A stretch of DNA of 37,500 bases from Trachelipus rathkii (taxonomy: Eukaryota; Arthropoda; Malacostraca; Isopoda; Trachelipodidae), in contig JABUQX010116915.1 in the NCBI GenBank assembly GCA_015478945.1, forward strand, positions 2,501 through 40,000, read 5' to 3'. The notes beneath the pieces were generated by a model. It had not been told where the DNA came from and searched no databases. It saw only the letters and a list, made by a program, of their open reading frames with translations. Below are positions 26,201-35,782 of the stretch, one piece after another. The stretch's first letter is position 1. Every line of letters starts with the position of its first letter. The position numbers were made by a program, and so were the translations under genes.

Positions 26201-27900
26201 AGCTATTTTTAGCAGCCCTTTTTGTAGGGTTCCCGTGTTACTCAAAGTTTCTAATGAATTGGAATAGACTTTCTATTAAATTCTGTTTTTGATTTTCTTT
26301 TTTTTACTTAAAGAATACCCCAAGGTATACCGCATTACGTGATGGCAGGAAGTCGGGGGTCTTTCTTCGGGGCTTGGTGGCCCACGGGAAACAACGGGGT
26401 ATGGACTGCGGGCACGTTGCTCCGAGGCATTTTCACTGCGTGACGGTAATCTACCCCCCTTACGAGGCATTGTTACTTGACGCACTCTCGTCGCCAAGAC
26501 GCGTCAGCTCTTTTGCGTATGTAGTGTGGGTGTTCTGCGGTGGCGTCCTCGCCCCTCTGCCTAGCGGCGCGTAATAGGCAGTAATAGCTTTTGTTGACGT
26601 CCCCTCCTGTGTTTGCGCCGTTCGTGACTCTTCGTATTAGCCCGGCGGACCATTTTGCGCGGTTTTGTCCTGTGGGGCTAATTGCCTAACTATCCTTCCT
26701 TTAAAAAATAAATTACTCATCACCACAATTACCTCTATGATTTCATCACTGTATGGTTTGATCTTCTCACCTAATTACTTCCTGGTATTTTACCTATTAT
26801 TACTGAGGGTGATTTAAATATAATTTCTTAACCTCACTTAACAGCTCATTGGCGTCTTATTGACTCTATCAATTAGTCACGTATATACTTTTGAGCGCTA
26901 CTACAGAATGAGTAGTTAGTACTTTGAACGTCGATAACTTAATAAATAACCTACCTCATCTATATACTTTGAGATTAGGCTTCTAGCCCGTGACGTGGTG
27001 TAGACTCAATACAGCATATAATAATCTCACTTTAGTAAACCATCAAGTAGTATACCTGAAATATGTAGTATATGAATAATGAATCTCCTATTTTACCTAC
27101 CATTACCACTAAACATCTATTCAGTATATTTTATCATATACCAGAAAATTATTGGTTAACTCTTCGTTTCCATTTACCTATATATTCTATAATCAGTATT
27201 ATATAGTCATTAATGTTCGAGCTAATACTGAACTATAACAAATTGACTTATTTATTTCTCATACACTATTTATTACTCAGCTTTTATAGGATAGTTGACT
27301 CTTCCCTTACCGTATGCAATCTTCCTTAAAAAAAAATTAAGCCAATATTTCAACCCCATATTTTATTATATTTATTTTATTTTTTATTTCCGTTTATGTT
27401 CAACTAACATTCGTCTCATCTCCAATAAACTAACACCATCTTACAACGCGATTCCACAGAAAATTTGAGTCATAATCTATTCTTCGTGCTTGCTAAGCCT
27501 ATCTCGCTCATCGTTTTTGAGACTTTACTTGGATTCGATTGACATTACGCTTCGAATGCGTTTTAAACACACACCACAACACCTCATACACATATAATAT
27601 ATACATTATACTATTCATACTCACACCTAGTTTTACCTTTTTCACTTCACTTTGATATTTCATCACTCCGTACAATATTATAAACTATAATACATATTAA
27701 TATTGCCCTTCTTAAAAATACATATATAATAATATTTCCATTGTATTAAGTTCATACTAATATCTTAAATCTATTCTATACTCTATAACTACCTATATCA
27801 ATTTTAAATTATTCTCTCCTGCCTTAAATTTTCAATATATATCATATATCTATCACAGACCGATAAAAGCATCACTGTATTTCAGAATAAACTCAATTTT
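23280..27900. other. Second C-rich, G-poor strand-asymmetric block
   Basis: C exceeds G strongly on the + strand over most of this stretch, as in 12.04-17.3 kb. It is interrupted by mixed islands at about 23.65-24.5 kb and 25.5-26.7 kb, the latter mainly F2 copy J. It has a TA tract at 23610-23640 and A-rich runs at 24375-24386 and 26141-26166. A 95-codon frame at 23721-24008 has no recognisable domain, and I do not support it as a gene. Confidence 0.55.
26105..26745 (-). repeat. Dispersed repeat family F2, copy J, with GC-rich enclave
   Basis: On the minus strand this matches 31270-31835 of the + strand. In order, the shared landmarks are tggtg-tgag-ttta-tttttt with aaaggagg-like sequence, gagggcgagga-like sequence, accccgt(t/a)gttccccg-like sequence, tgcggta-tacc, tcttta-gta followed by an A-run, an exact 18-base match ending in agaaagtctatt, ctctaaatcat, and a T-rich ladder of ttttattttgttt type ending in aca-tgttt. 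Positions 26330-26690 form the GC-richest patch of the central window. The frames at 26276-26497 and 26374-26574 lie on opposite strands here and look like side effects of high GC. Confidence 0.75.
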
Positions 27901-28640
27901 ATTAATGTCTCCCTTGAACGTTTTGATACAGATCGCTTTACTCTTGACGTATTTACAAAATTAAGGTAACATAAAGACCTTAACATTTCTGCGAGGAGAG
28001 GTGAGTGTGAGAGTGTCATCCTCCACTTTTAACACTATTTCGTTGTGCGTAGGCCATTACCTCTGTTCGTGGAGACCTATCAAGCAGCATATATGATATG
28101 GGGTTAAAGGTTAGGTACGTACTCACTCACCTACCATTAACCTTATATATAATATTATATATATTGGTAAAACCTGGGTATATTTCGTGACATTGTGGTT
28201 ACTTTCAGTCTTTAGTTCAGATTTTCCTATAGTGCTCTCCATTGATGAACACACTAAGCCCAGCAATGCGCTATGTTAAAATCCTGTTTTTTAAAACTAT
28301 TTCGTCACTCATAGAATGGCTCTAGGGTTGTTGTGGGTTAGACAATTTTTAATTTTTTGCAGACATCCCTCGCGTTCTCGGCTAAGCGCAATAGCTTCTT
28401 AGTACGGGATCACTTAAGGGTTCCTAAGGGAATATTACATTGAGCGGTGGTCAGTAAGGGAAGGCACGCGGGGAAGGGCATATGCTGGTTTATGTTCGAT
28501 CGTGTAATAGATGTGCAGATTTCTAAAGTAGAAAGAGTAAATGTGGGTTTAGAGTTTAGGGAAATACACAAAGATGGGAGGTATGCCTAGGCTTTAAAGT
28601 GCTTCTAGTTTTTGGATTTATGTTCTGTTTTGAAGGTATT
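27901..28640. other. Mixed intergenic DNA, no recognisable gene
   Basis: The G-poor bias ends here and composition becomes mixed. I find no frame or RNA gene of interest. The word tttcgtgacat near 28191 is the complement of the tcacgaaat words repeated at 29.6 kb. Confidence 0.4.
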
Positions 28641-28648
28641 ATAATGAA

Positions 28649-28837
28649 TTGGTGTATGAGGATCAAATATTTGCCAAAAAGTTCCGTATGATACCCCGAG
28701 TAAGATATTTGCATGGTTATAAATTACGCCCTAACCATTATTATGCTTACCGTCCAAATGGAATATGTATTAATCTTGAATTTAACATACCCTTAGATCT
28801 CGAAAAGTTCTCGGGATTACCCTTACAATTAAGTTGA
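28649..28837 (+). CDS. Doubtful 62-residue frame, unrecognised
   Basis: An open frame with a GTG start at 28649 runs to a TGA and can be extended about six codons upstream to a stop. It is rich in Tyr, Arg, Asn and Pro (for example PNHYYAYRPNG) and lies in mixed-composition DNA. I recognise no family, membrane segment or motif. Frames of this length are expected by chance in a window of this size, so it is listed only for completeness. Confidence 0.12.
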   Translation: MVYEDQIFAKKFRMIPRVRYLHGYKLRPNHYYAYRPNGICINLEFNIPLDLEKFSGLPLQLS

Positions 28838-28924
28838 GGGGTGCTTGAGAGCCCCTAAAAATAGGAAATGCCCCGTAGAAGGATGAAATTTTAATGGAGA
28901 GGTTTGCCATAGAGAGGATAAGGA

Positions 28925-29162
28925 GTATTAAGAATGGTGTCGGAAGCCAGGATTCGGAATTCTGGAAGTCCAGGGACTTCATACCTCCGGGGGGTTACAC
29001 CTGAAAATATGAAGAAATGAATAAGAGAAGTGAAGAATAGGAAGTCCGGAAGTTTTGGAAAGTCGAGTCCGGAGTTTCACGGCAGTCGGAAGTCGGAGTC
29101 GAGTTCCGTTAGTAGTCCGGCAGTCAAGAAGGTGTAGTAAGGAGAAGTTGAGTCCGATTGTC
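28925..29162 (+). repeat. Degenerate AGTC/CGGAAGT minisatellite-like stretch
   Basis: The words agtccgg, agtcgga, gaagtc and gagtcg recur at short, irregular intervals, most densely between 29040 and 29155. The start includes a small perfect hairpin, gaagtc with gacttc (28965-28980). It looks like a worn minisatellite and is much richer in G and C than its surroundings. Confidence 0.6.
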
Positions 29163-29194
29163 AGAGGATTATACGAAGTCTGGTTTACCTAGTA

Positions 29195-29285
29195 TTACAG
29201 CACCACACACCGCACCGCACAGCACCGCCACCGCATTACCAGCGCCCGTCCAGCACTTGCACTGCTACCGTTCAGCCGTCTACCG
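29195..29285 (+). repeat. CAC/CCG low-complexity stretch
   Basis: The + strand is dominated by irregular cac, ccg, cag and gca steps with hardly any other sequence. It directly follows the AGTC-rich stretch, so two unrelated GC-rich simple sequences lie side by side. The 73-codon frame that starts at 29158 runs through it, and its Pro/Thr/Ala/His-rich part reflects the repeat. Confidence 0.55.
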
Positions 29286-29597
29286 CATCAACATACCTAG
29301 TAACGGAACTGGAGCTTACAAACCATGTTGTTATAATCACCTCAATACTATTGACATTCCCCGTTATAGGGGTGCGTAAACATCGCCACGTAGATTCAGT
29401 TATGGAACGTATGGCATTGCATAACTTCCGGAGGGTGATCTTGCCTCCAAATACTCTTTGGCATATATGACGTAGAGGAGAATATCTTATCGTGTTTATA
29501 TCCAACATTAACATCTTTCGTGATTATAAAGGTACTCCGTCTTAAGACGAGGTTAGCGTGGCCGTGCAACCCCTTTCAATTCAAATTATATGATATG

Positions 29598-29655
29598 TCA
29601 CGAAAATTTAATCAAAGGTAGAGTCACGAAATGACCAATGATATCACGAAATAAA
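29598..29655 (+). repeat. Three spaced tcacgaa words
   Basis: The word tcacgaa begins at 29598, 29624 and 29644, each time followed by A or AT. Spacing is 26 and 20 bases. It may be a short degenerate tandem repeat. Confidence 0.4.
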
Positions 29656-29919
29656 CAACCGTTTTATAGTTGGAAAAAGGTTCCCATATTTCCACTGTGC
29701 AATGATTAATTTTAAAAGTTTTTAATAATATAAGACAACATCGTTATACACTTCAAGGTCTAAGTCTAAATACCTCGATTTCTGTAGATTAACTTTAGTT
29801 AGAAATGAATTAGAAGTGACGATCGCATTTCATGATTATAAGGATGACCGAATTAATTGTCGGTCTCTTATACGAATCACCTATCAATCGCGTTTCCTCT
29901 TCATCACCCTCTGTAATTA
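29656..29919. other. Mixed DNA without a recognisable feature
   Basis: I see no long frame, repeat or RNA signal in this stretch. Confidence 0.4.
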
Positions 29920-30835
29920 ATATTTAAATTATATTAATATAATATATATCAGTTGATGCTATTATGGATTAGCATATATACGACCTTATTATATAAGTAT
30001 TATTAGTAGGGTAGGTATATTATATATATTATATGGTATACCCTTATGAGGTTTTAATCTATAATATATATTAATTATATTTTATTATAGTATATATATA
30101 AGTATATTATATATTATATTATAACTATATATTTATCTATTATATTTATACTTTTTTATATTAATAATATATAATATATTAATTACATATTTATTTATTT
30201 TAATTATATATATATATATTATTAAATATATTAATATTTATATATATATATATTTATATTTATATATATTATCTAAATATTTATATATAATGACATACTT
30301 ATATTTTTAACAATCTACCATCGTATATCCTTTTTTTATTTATTAGGCCATGAAAATATATATTTTCAACCTGATCCTTTCTATCATAACATTTTTTAAT
30401 ATATGTGTATTTAATATATGCTAAGATTGGTTACCCTCACAAATCACCTGACTCAATTAAGGGCCTAGTTTTGCAATGAAATTTTATTTTAAAATAATAT
30501 GTTTAAACAAATTATAATATTAATATATATTATACGCACTCATTCATGTTCAATTAAAATAAAATGTTATTACATTAATTATATTTATAAAATATTCTAA
30601 TATATAAGTATGACCAACAACACTCATATCACCTGCCTTCAATTCCAAGAGTCAAAAGACCTCGGCGGGCAAATATTTGGTTAAATCCTATTTTTATATA
30701 TTTCATCATTACTGTCACTCACTATAAAGTATGTGACAAATAAAATATAACGTAATGAATTATAATGTAATATAATTAGAATATTAAGATAATAATTTAT
30801 ATAGATATTATAGATTAATTATATAAGCTGAGATT
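29920..30835. repeat. AT-rich block with TA microsatellites
   Basis: TA alternation dominates 29930-30300 with scattered interruptions. 30300-30835 is AT-rich and less regular. No gene is visible. Confidence 0.8.
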
Positions 30836-30839
30836 GAGA

Positions 30840-31665
30840 GGCTTTAGATTTAAGAATAGTATGTTGAAGTATCGAGTAGTGAGACAGCACGCGAGGAAGA
30901 TAAGGGAGAGTTATAATGGGTATTTCAGAATACGACGAGATATCTCAAAAACTAAAAAAATAGCTACGAAGAGGGGAAAAAAGGAATGGAAGCATTGAGC
31001 GTAGAGGAGATGCTCGGTCCAGGATATTTAAAGGTGCTAAGGGAAAATGTAAAAAAGAAAGAAATTGAATATGAGGGAGGAGAGGGAAAAGAAAAAGAAC
31101 GATCATGCAAAAAAAGGCGTAACGAGCACAGAGAGGCTACAGAGCGAAGAAGGAGAATCGGAGAAGAACATTATTGATGGAATACTTGGGTAAAATTGTT
31201 AGTTTAGGAAGAAGAGAAATGGGTAAAAAAAAGACCAAAAGAAAAAAAAAAAAGGAAAAATAAATATTGGGGCTATTTTATGGTGGTTAAGGTTTATGAT
31301 TTTTTGAAAGGAGGCAGGGGGACAATAATATAGGATATGAGTAGTAATAGGGCATTATATGATTATTGATGTAAAGGGAGTAGATTGGCGACCCGCGAGG
31401 CAGGAATGTGAGACGGGGGCGTACGAGGCCAGGACGAGAGAGGAACACAGAGGGGAAGGACGGTTTTATCCGGATACCCGGTAGAAGTGACGGAGGGCGA
31501 GGAGGAGAACCGGCAGGAAGAGGCGCCAAGACCAAGAGAGGCGGAGGGTTCATAGAGAGAGACGCGCGCGCGAGAGGAAGTGTAGGGTCCCTACCCCGTA
31601 GTTCCCCGAAAGGCCGAGGACCCCGATTCGGTGCGGTAATACCCTTTGGGTTTCTTTAGTAAGAA
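30840..31665 (+). other. Purine-rich block
   Basis: For about 800 bases the + strand is strongly A/G-rich, including runs such as gaggagaggg, aaaaagaaagaaa and gagagagac. The right half overlaps F2 copy L and is GC-rich. Several frames stay open because purine codons (Lys, Glu, Arg, Gly) are rarely stops. The frames at 30986-31177, 31408-31659 and, on the minus strand, 31287-31553 have exactly that low-complexity make-up. I do not regard them as genes. Confidence 0.6.
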
Positions 31666-31835
31666 AAAAAAAAAAAAAGCAAAAATTTAATAGAAAGTCT
31701 ATTTATTTTAACGAGTAGCCAAATAGAAAGGTCTCTAAATAGGCCTCTAATCATATTGACTTATTATTAACAATCAAATTTTTTTTTTATTTTGTTTATT
31801 TTGTTTTACAATGTTTCCAATAGGTGGCTTAAAAT
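31270..31835 (+). repeat. Dispersed repeat family F2, copy L
   Basis: This is the + strand partner of the copy at 26105-26745. The clearest parts are accccgtagttccccg near 31593, tgcggtaatac near 31632, tcttta-gtaag and a 15-base A-run (31665-31679). Next come the exact 18-base match ending agaaagtctatt (31687-31704), gaaaggtctctaaatag and cctctaatcat (31727-31754). The ladder of T-rich words ending in acaatgttt (31777-31817) closes it. The same landmarks in reduced form occur at 15.3-15.7 kb. Function and class are unknown; a short transposon with an internal A-run is one possibility. Confidence 0.75.
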
Positions 31836-31839
31836 TAGG

Positions 31840-32105
31840 AATGATAGAGGGAGCGCAGAGGGAGGTGCGGCAAAAAAGGTGGGTGGGTTCACGGGCGGTG
31901 GTGATGGTGTAGGGCTGTAAGCTATGGGTAGGTTTTTGACGAATTTTTTTGTTGGGATGTTAGATGTGGTGTGAAGTTACATTTCCGCACCTAAAAGATT
32001 GGACCAGCATTCCAGCAGATGTATTCCCTTTGTACCTTGATATGTGTAAGAGTTTTTTGAGCTATGAGAATGGAATTGAAGAAATGTTTGCTGTTAATGA
32101 AATAA
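31840..32105 (+). other. G-rich spacer
   Basis: A G-rich, C-poor stretch with words such as gggtgggttc and ggtggtgatgg. I see no gene. It may still belong to F2 copy L, since the octamer gtgcggca also occurs just beyond the homologous end of copy J. Confidence 0.35.
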
Positions 32106-32109
32106 ACTC

Positions 32110-32481
32110 TGTAAAGTTAATATATATAGTGGAGGGTATATAGATATACGGTAGTATATAACATATATATTATTATATATATAGTTATACCCTTATATAT
32201 ATATATATATAATTATATATATATATAAATATATATTATATATATACTATATATATAATATATAATATAATATAGGGTATAGATATATATGTATATATAT
32301 AGTTATAATATATATATATAATATACATCTATATATAGTATATATATATAATAGTATAATATATATATATATATATATATTATATATTTATTATATATAT
32401 GTATATATATATATAGTCGTATATTAATATATATATAGATATACCTATATATATATATATTATATATATATAATATATTAT

Positions 32482-32512
<31 letters not shown>

Positions 32513-32516
32513 ATTG

Positions 32517-32548
<32 letters not shown>

Positions 32549-32578
32549 ATCATTATATATAATATATATGATATAGGA
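32110..32578. repeat. (TA)n microsatellite array
   Basis: About 470 bases of TA alternation with short interruptions such as ggta, gtcg and ttattat. It borders the LINE remnant on its left. Confidence 0.92.
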
Positions 32579-32589
32579 GTAAGTAAAAA

Positions 32590-33475
32590 CTATAATAACA
32601 GATAACTGGGCAAACTTTACACACTACAGAAATCTCACTTTTCGCAACAGGAAATCATCAAGCCTACCTTCTTAAACTCAACCATCCACACTCGTGCCAG
32701 AATAATACATAATGCATCCAGCCTTTCGCATACGCAGAAAATACAGGAAGACTGGACAACCTTCATCAACATCCAGAAATCCTTGATCTAAATAAATAAA
32801 GAAACAACCTACGACAGCACAGTCCCACACACCTGATCTCACCTCACGAATAAACTCCCTGAACACACTATTCTCAACTTTAATATAAGAATTCAAAGAA
32901 TGCTTACAAAATAGTCTGACCAAGCATAACAATAAAAAAAAACTTGAAAGTTTATCAAGCTTTTTTTTTTTTTTTTTGCAATTACCAAAATAACACCCCA
33001 AATATAAGCGTAGCACAAAAGGCCAAAATCAATACAATCCCATTACCTAGACAGCACAGCAACATATAGAGCGGTATTATTCCACCTATGTTCCTTAAGC
33101 CCACCCACAAAAACTGGGAAATCTATCAGGCAGCTTAGACGGGCTCGTCTAGAACAAAACCCAACACTCATACTTTCACCACAGAAAACTTCACATCAGG
33201 AATTATATCACTCAAAAGTTTCCGAGCCACTGATCCAGACAACATCTCTAACCCACAATTGAAGAACCTAGCTCTCCTAAGCAAAATAATCAAAAAATCT
33301 TGAGAATAAATTCTATCCCCCAACTTAGAAAATTTCAGTAATAATACCCAAACTAAACCCAAGAAAACCCCCAACCCAACCCCCATACCGCTTAACATCC
33401 CTCCTATGTACCATATACAAATTAATAAAAAACGCATATTCTGCCAATTTTCACCCATTCATAGTGGTGATGCAA
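32590..33475 (+). mobile_element. Decayed Jockey-type non-LTR retrotransposon (LINE) fragment
   Basis: This island lies between two TA arrays and its + strand encodes, in three frames, scattered parts of the second reading frame of a Jockey-like LINE. Visible pieces in order are DNWANFTHY at 32601-32627, resembling the linker just after the endonuclease, and RINSLNTLF from 32847 with a Lys-rich continuation. Next is PTKTGKSIRQL in the frame at 33101-33140, then the reverse transcriptase start listed separately. It has several stops, at least two frame changes and a 17-base T-run at 32961-32977. The true endonuclease, the catalytic FADD/YADD box and the RNase part are missing, so it is a 5'- and 3'-truncated dead copy. 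The long minus-strand frames here (32678-33016 and 33168-33458) are antisense shadows. Confidence 0.78.
33172..33475 (+). pseudogene. Reverse transcriptase pseudogene fragment (fingers region)
   Basis: In one frame, 33172-33300 reads TFTTENF, then SLKSFRATDPDNISNPQLKN, ending at a TGA. This matches the LINE motif in which Lys-x-x-x-Ala-x-Gly-Pro-Asp precedes the fingers, here with Gly changed to Asp. In the next frame, from 33329, it reads KISVIIPKLNPRKPP followed by YRLTSLLCTIYKLI, matching the family pattern W-K-x-x-x-I-I-P-x-x-K-P-G-K and S-Y-R-P-I-S-L-L. The codon before Lys is TAG where the family has Trp. The two motifs lie 50 codons plus one base apart, close to the usual spacing, which explains the frame change. 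Catalytic residues lie further downstream and are absent. The protein would have copied element RNA into DNA at its target site. Confidence 0.82.
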
Positions 33476-33494
33476 TTAAAACTATGCCGATTAT

Positions 33495-33600
33495 CAAAAC
33501 TATTGATAGTTTTTCGAATAATTGAAATATCGATTGCATTTTTTTACGATAATCGATAGTTTTTTTTTTTTCTACAATAATCAACAATTAGATAGTTTTC
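33495..33600 (+). repeat. Repeats of the word atcgatagtttt
   Basis: Three related units, attgatagttttt (33502), aatcgatagttttt (33551) and attagatagtttt (33587), are spaced by about 35-50 bases, with further cgat words between them. They lie directly after the LINE remnant and before the great TA array. They may be the end of another small element. Confidence 0.45.
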
Positions 33601-33666
33601 AGCGCATACTTTTCTTTCTTTCTTTTAAACTTAGATATTTTCCCGTGAATAAACTGAATATAGTTA

Positions 33667-33671
<5 letters not shown>

Positions 33672-33761
<90 letters not shown>

Positions 33762-33835
33762 CTATATATATATATATAACTATATACTATATATAAATAT
33801 ATATATATTAATATATATAATATAATATAAATATA

Positions 33836-33875
<40 letters not shown>

Positions 33876-33934
33876 ATACCTCAATATATAATATATATAT
33901 ATATTTATATATACTTACTAGGTATATAATATAT

Positions 33935-33968
<34 letters not shown>

Positions 33969-34508
33969 ATTATATATATATATTATAGTATATTATATAT
34001 ATATATAGGTAGATATATATAAATGAAATTATATATATCAATATATAATTATATACTATATAAGTATTATATATATATATATATATTATATATAGTATAT
34101 ATATAGTATATATATATATATATAGTATATATTTACCCTCAATATATATATATATAATATATATATATAATATATATATATATATTATATATATAGTATA
34201 TATTATTATATATATATAATACTATATATATATAACACTAGTATACAATATATAGTAGGGTATTGGATAAGTATTATATATATTATATAGTATATATAGT
34301 ATATATAATAAATATATATATATTATATAACTATATATAGTATATATTATATATATATATTATATATATATATTATTGTATAATATATATATATGGTATA
34401 TATAGTATATACTATATATATAGTTATATATATATAGTAGTATATATAGTATATACTATATATATGTATATATATATAATATATTATATTAATATAGGAC
34501 CAGAGTAG

Positions 34509-34571
<63 letters not shown>

Positions 34572-34671
34572 ATAATACTATATATATATATATATATTAT
34601 ATATAGGGTATATATATATATGATAATAGATATATATTAGTTATATATTATATATATATATATATTTTATA

Positions 34672-34735
<64 letters not shown>

Positions 34736-34945
34736 CTATACATCTCACTATCTATATAAGTATTAATATATATATATCCTATAAATAAAGTTTCCATGTG
34801 AGTGATACTTTATAATATATATATATATTATACCCCCTCCATATGTATATATAATATTATATATATATTATACTTAACTAGTTAGTATATATATAATAGT
34901 ATATATATTATATATATATATATATTATATTTAATAGTTATCATA
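33672..34945. repeat. Very long (TA)n microsatellite array
   Basis: About 1.27 kb is dominated by TA alternation. The longest uninterrupted runs are near 33673-33724, 34510-34548 and 34674-34730. Recurrent interruptions take the form agtata, tagggtat or ataccc. It separates the LINE remnant from F1 copy B. The 85-codon frame starting at 33522 ends in Tyr-Ile alternation from this array. Confidence 0.95.
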
Positions 34946-34946
34946 A

Positions 34947-35260
34947 TTATAGATAAAAGAGCTGGCTGTCAGAAATTGGTTATTGTTTTCAAATTTCCGG
35001 AATTCCATTTACTTATATTTTCATCCCGAAAACAGAACAAAATCAAATCTGTTTTCCAACAAAACAAGAAATCTTTTTATTTCTTTCTTTCCAGGTATGA
35101 ATTATGATAAAATTTCCCAATTTTATTTCCTTATTATTTTTTTCGTCATTTTTTATATTTCAAGAACTCTACAGGTTTCCGACCCCCAAATCTGAGACAC
35201 TTCCCTCAAGACTCCCCAATATAAAATAGTTCAACTTTAAAATGTTTTAAAATGATGTGC
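34947..35260 (+). repeat. Dispersed repeat family F1, copy B
   Basis: This + strand copy pairs with the minus-strand copy at 5250-5470. The match is firm from ggctgtcag (34962) through catcccgaaaa (35023) and tctgttttccaacaaaac (35048) to tttccttattatttt (35126). It is weaker through gagacacttcc (35194) to tagttcaactttaaaatg (35227). The 70-codon frame at 34983-35195 is not conserved in the other copy, so the repeat is probably non-coding. The left end abuts the TA array. Confidence 0.75.
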
Positions 35261-35404
35261 CTTCCTTCCTACCTTACCTTAATTGGGTCATGTTATGAGT
35301 CAATATTATAATATTTTTAAAAGGTTAATGTATTCTGCTTGTTGCTTTTTCCAAAGGATTTAAATGTTAATTCTGGCTTGTTGTTTAGTGAAAACATATA
35401 TATA

Positions 35405-35735
35405 GAATGTAGGGTAGGTGATATATATATATATATTAATTAATATATTATATATATATATAATTAATATATACTATTATATATATATATATAGTTATAT
35501 ATATTTATATATATATATAATATGTATATAATATAGTATATATATTATATTTATATAGGTGGGAGGTATATAATAGTATGGCTTAATGATATAGTATAGA
35601 GGATATATATATATATGATATATATATATATATATAGTATATATATATATATATATATATAGTATATAATATATATATATATATATATATTATATTATTA
35701 TATATTATATATATATAATATATAATATATAGTCT
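35405..35735. repeat. (TA)n microsatellite array
   Basis: TA alternation with interruptions such as ggtgggaggt near 35560 and taattaat near 35435. It separates F1 copy B from the mixed island that follows. Confidence 0.92.
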
Positions 35736-35782
35736 TGGTCTCCTTCCCTTCGGTTATAGCATAACATTTTTCATGGTTATCT

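Noticed and set aside
31408..31659. 83-codon Arg/Gly-rich frame that could be taken for a nucleic-acid-binding protein.
   Set aside because: It lies in a GC- and purine-rich repeat whose homologous copy on the minus strand at 26.3-26.6 kb does not keep the frame.
26220..31704. The words gcggtaatac and similar in family F2 recall the 530 loop of small-subunit rRNA.
   Set aside because: The bases on both sides do not follow rRNA sequence, and the other copy differs exactly at this word.
32678..33458. Two of the longest frames in the window (112 and 96 codons), both on the minus strand, suggesting a membrane protein gene.
   Set aside because: The opposite strand carries an ordered set of LINE reverse transcriptase motifs over the same bases, so these hydrophobic frames are antisense shadows.
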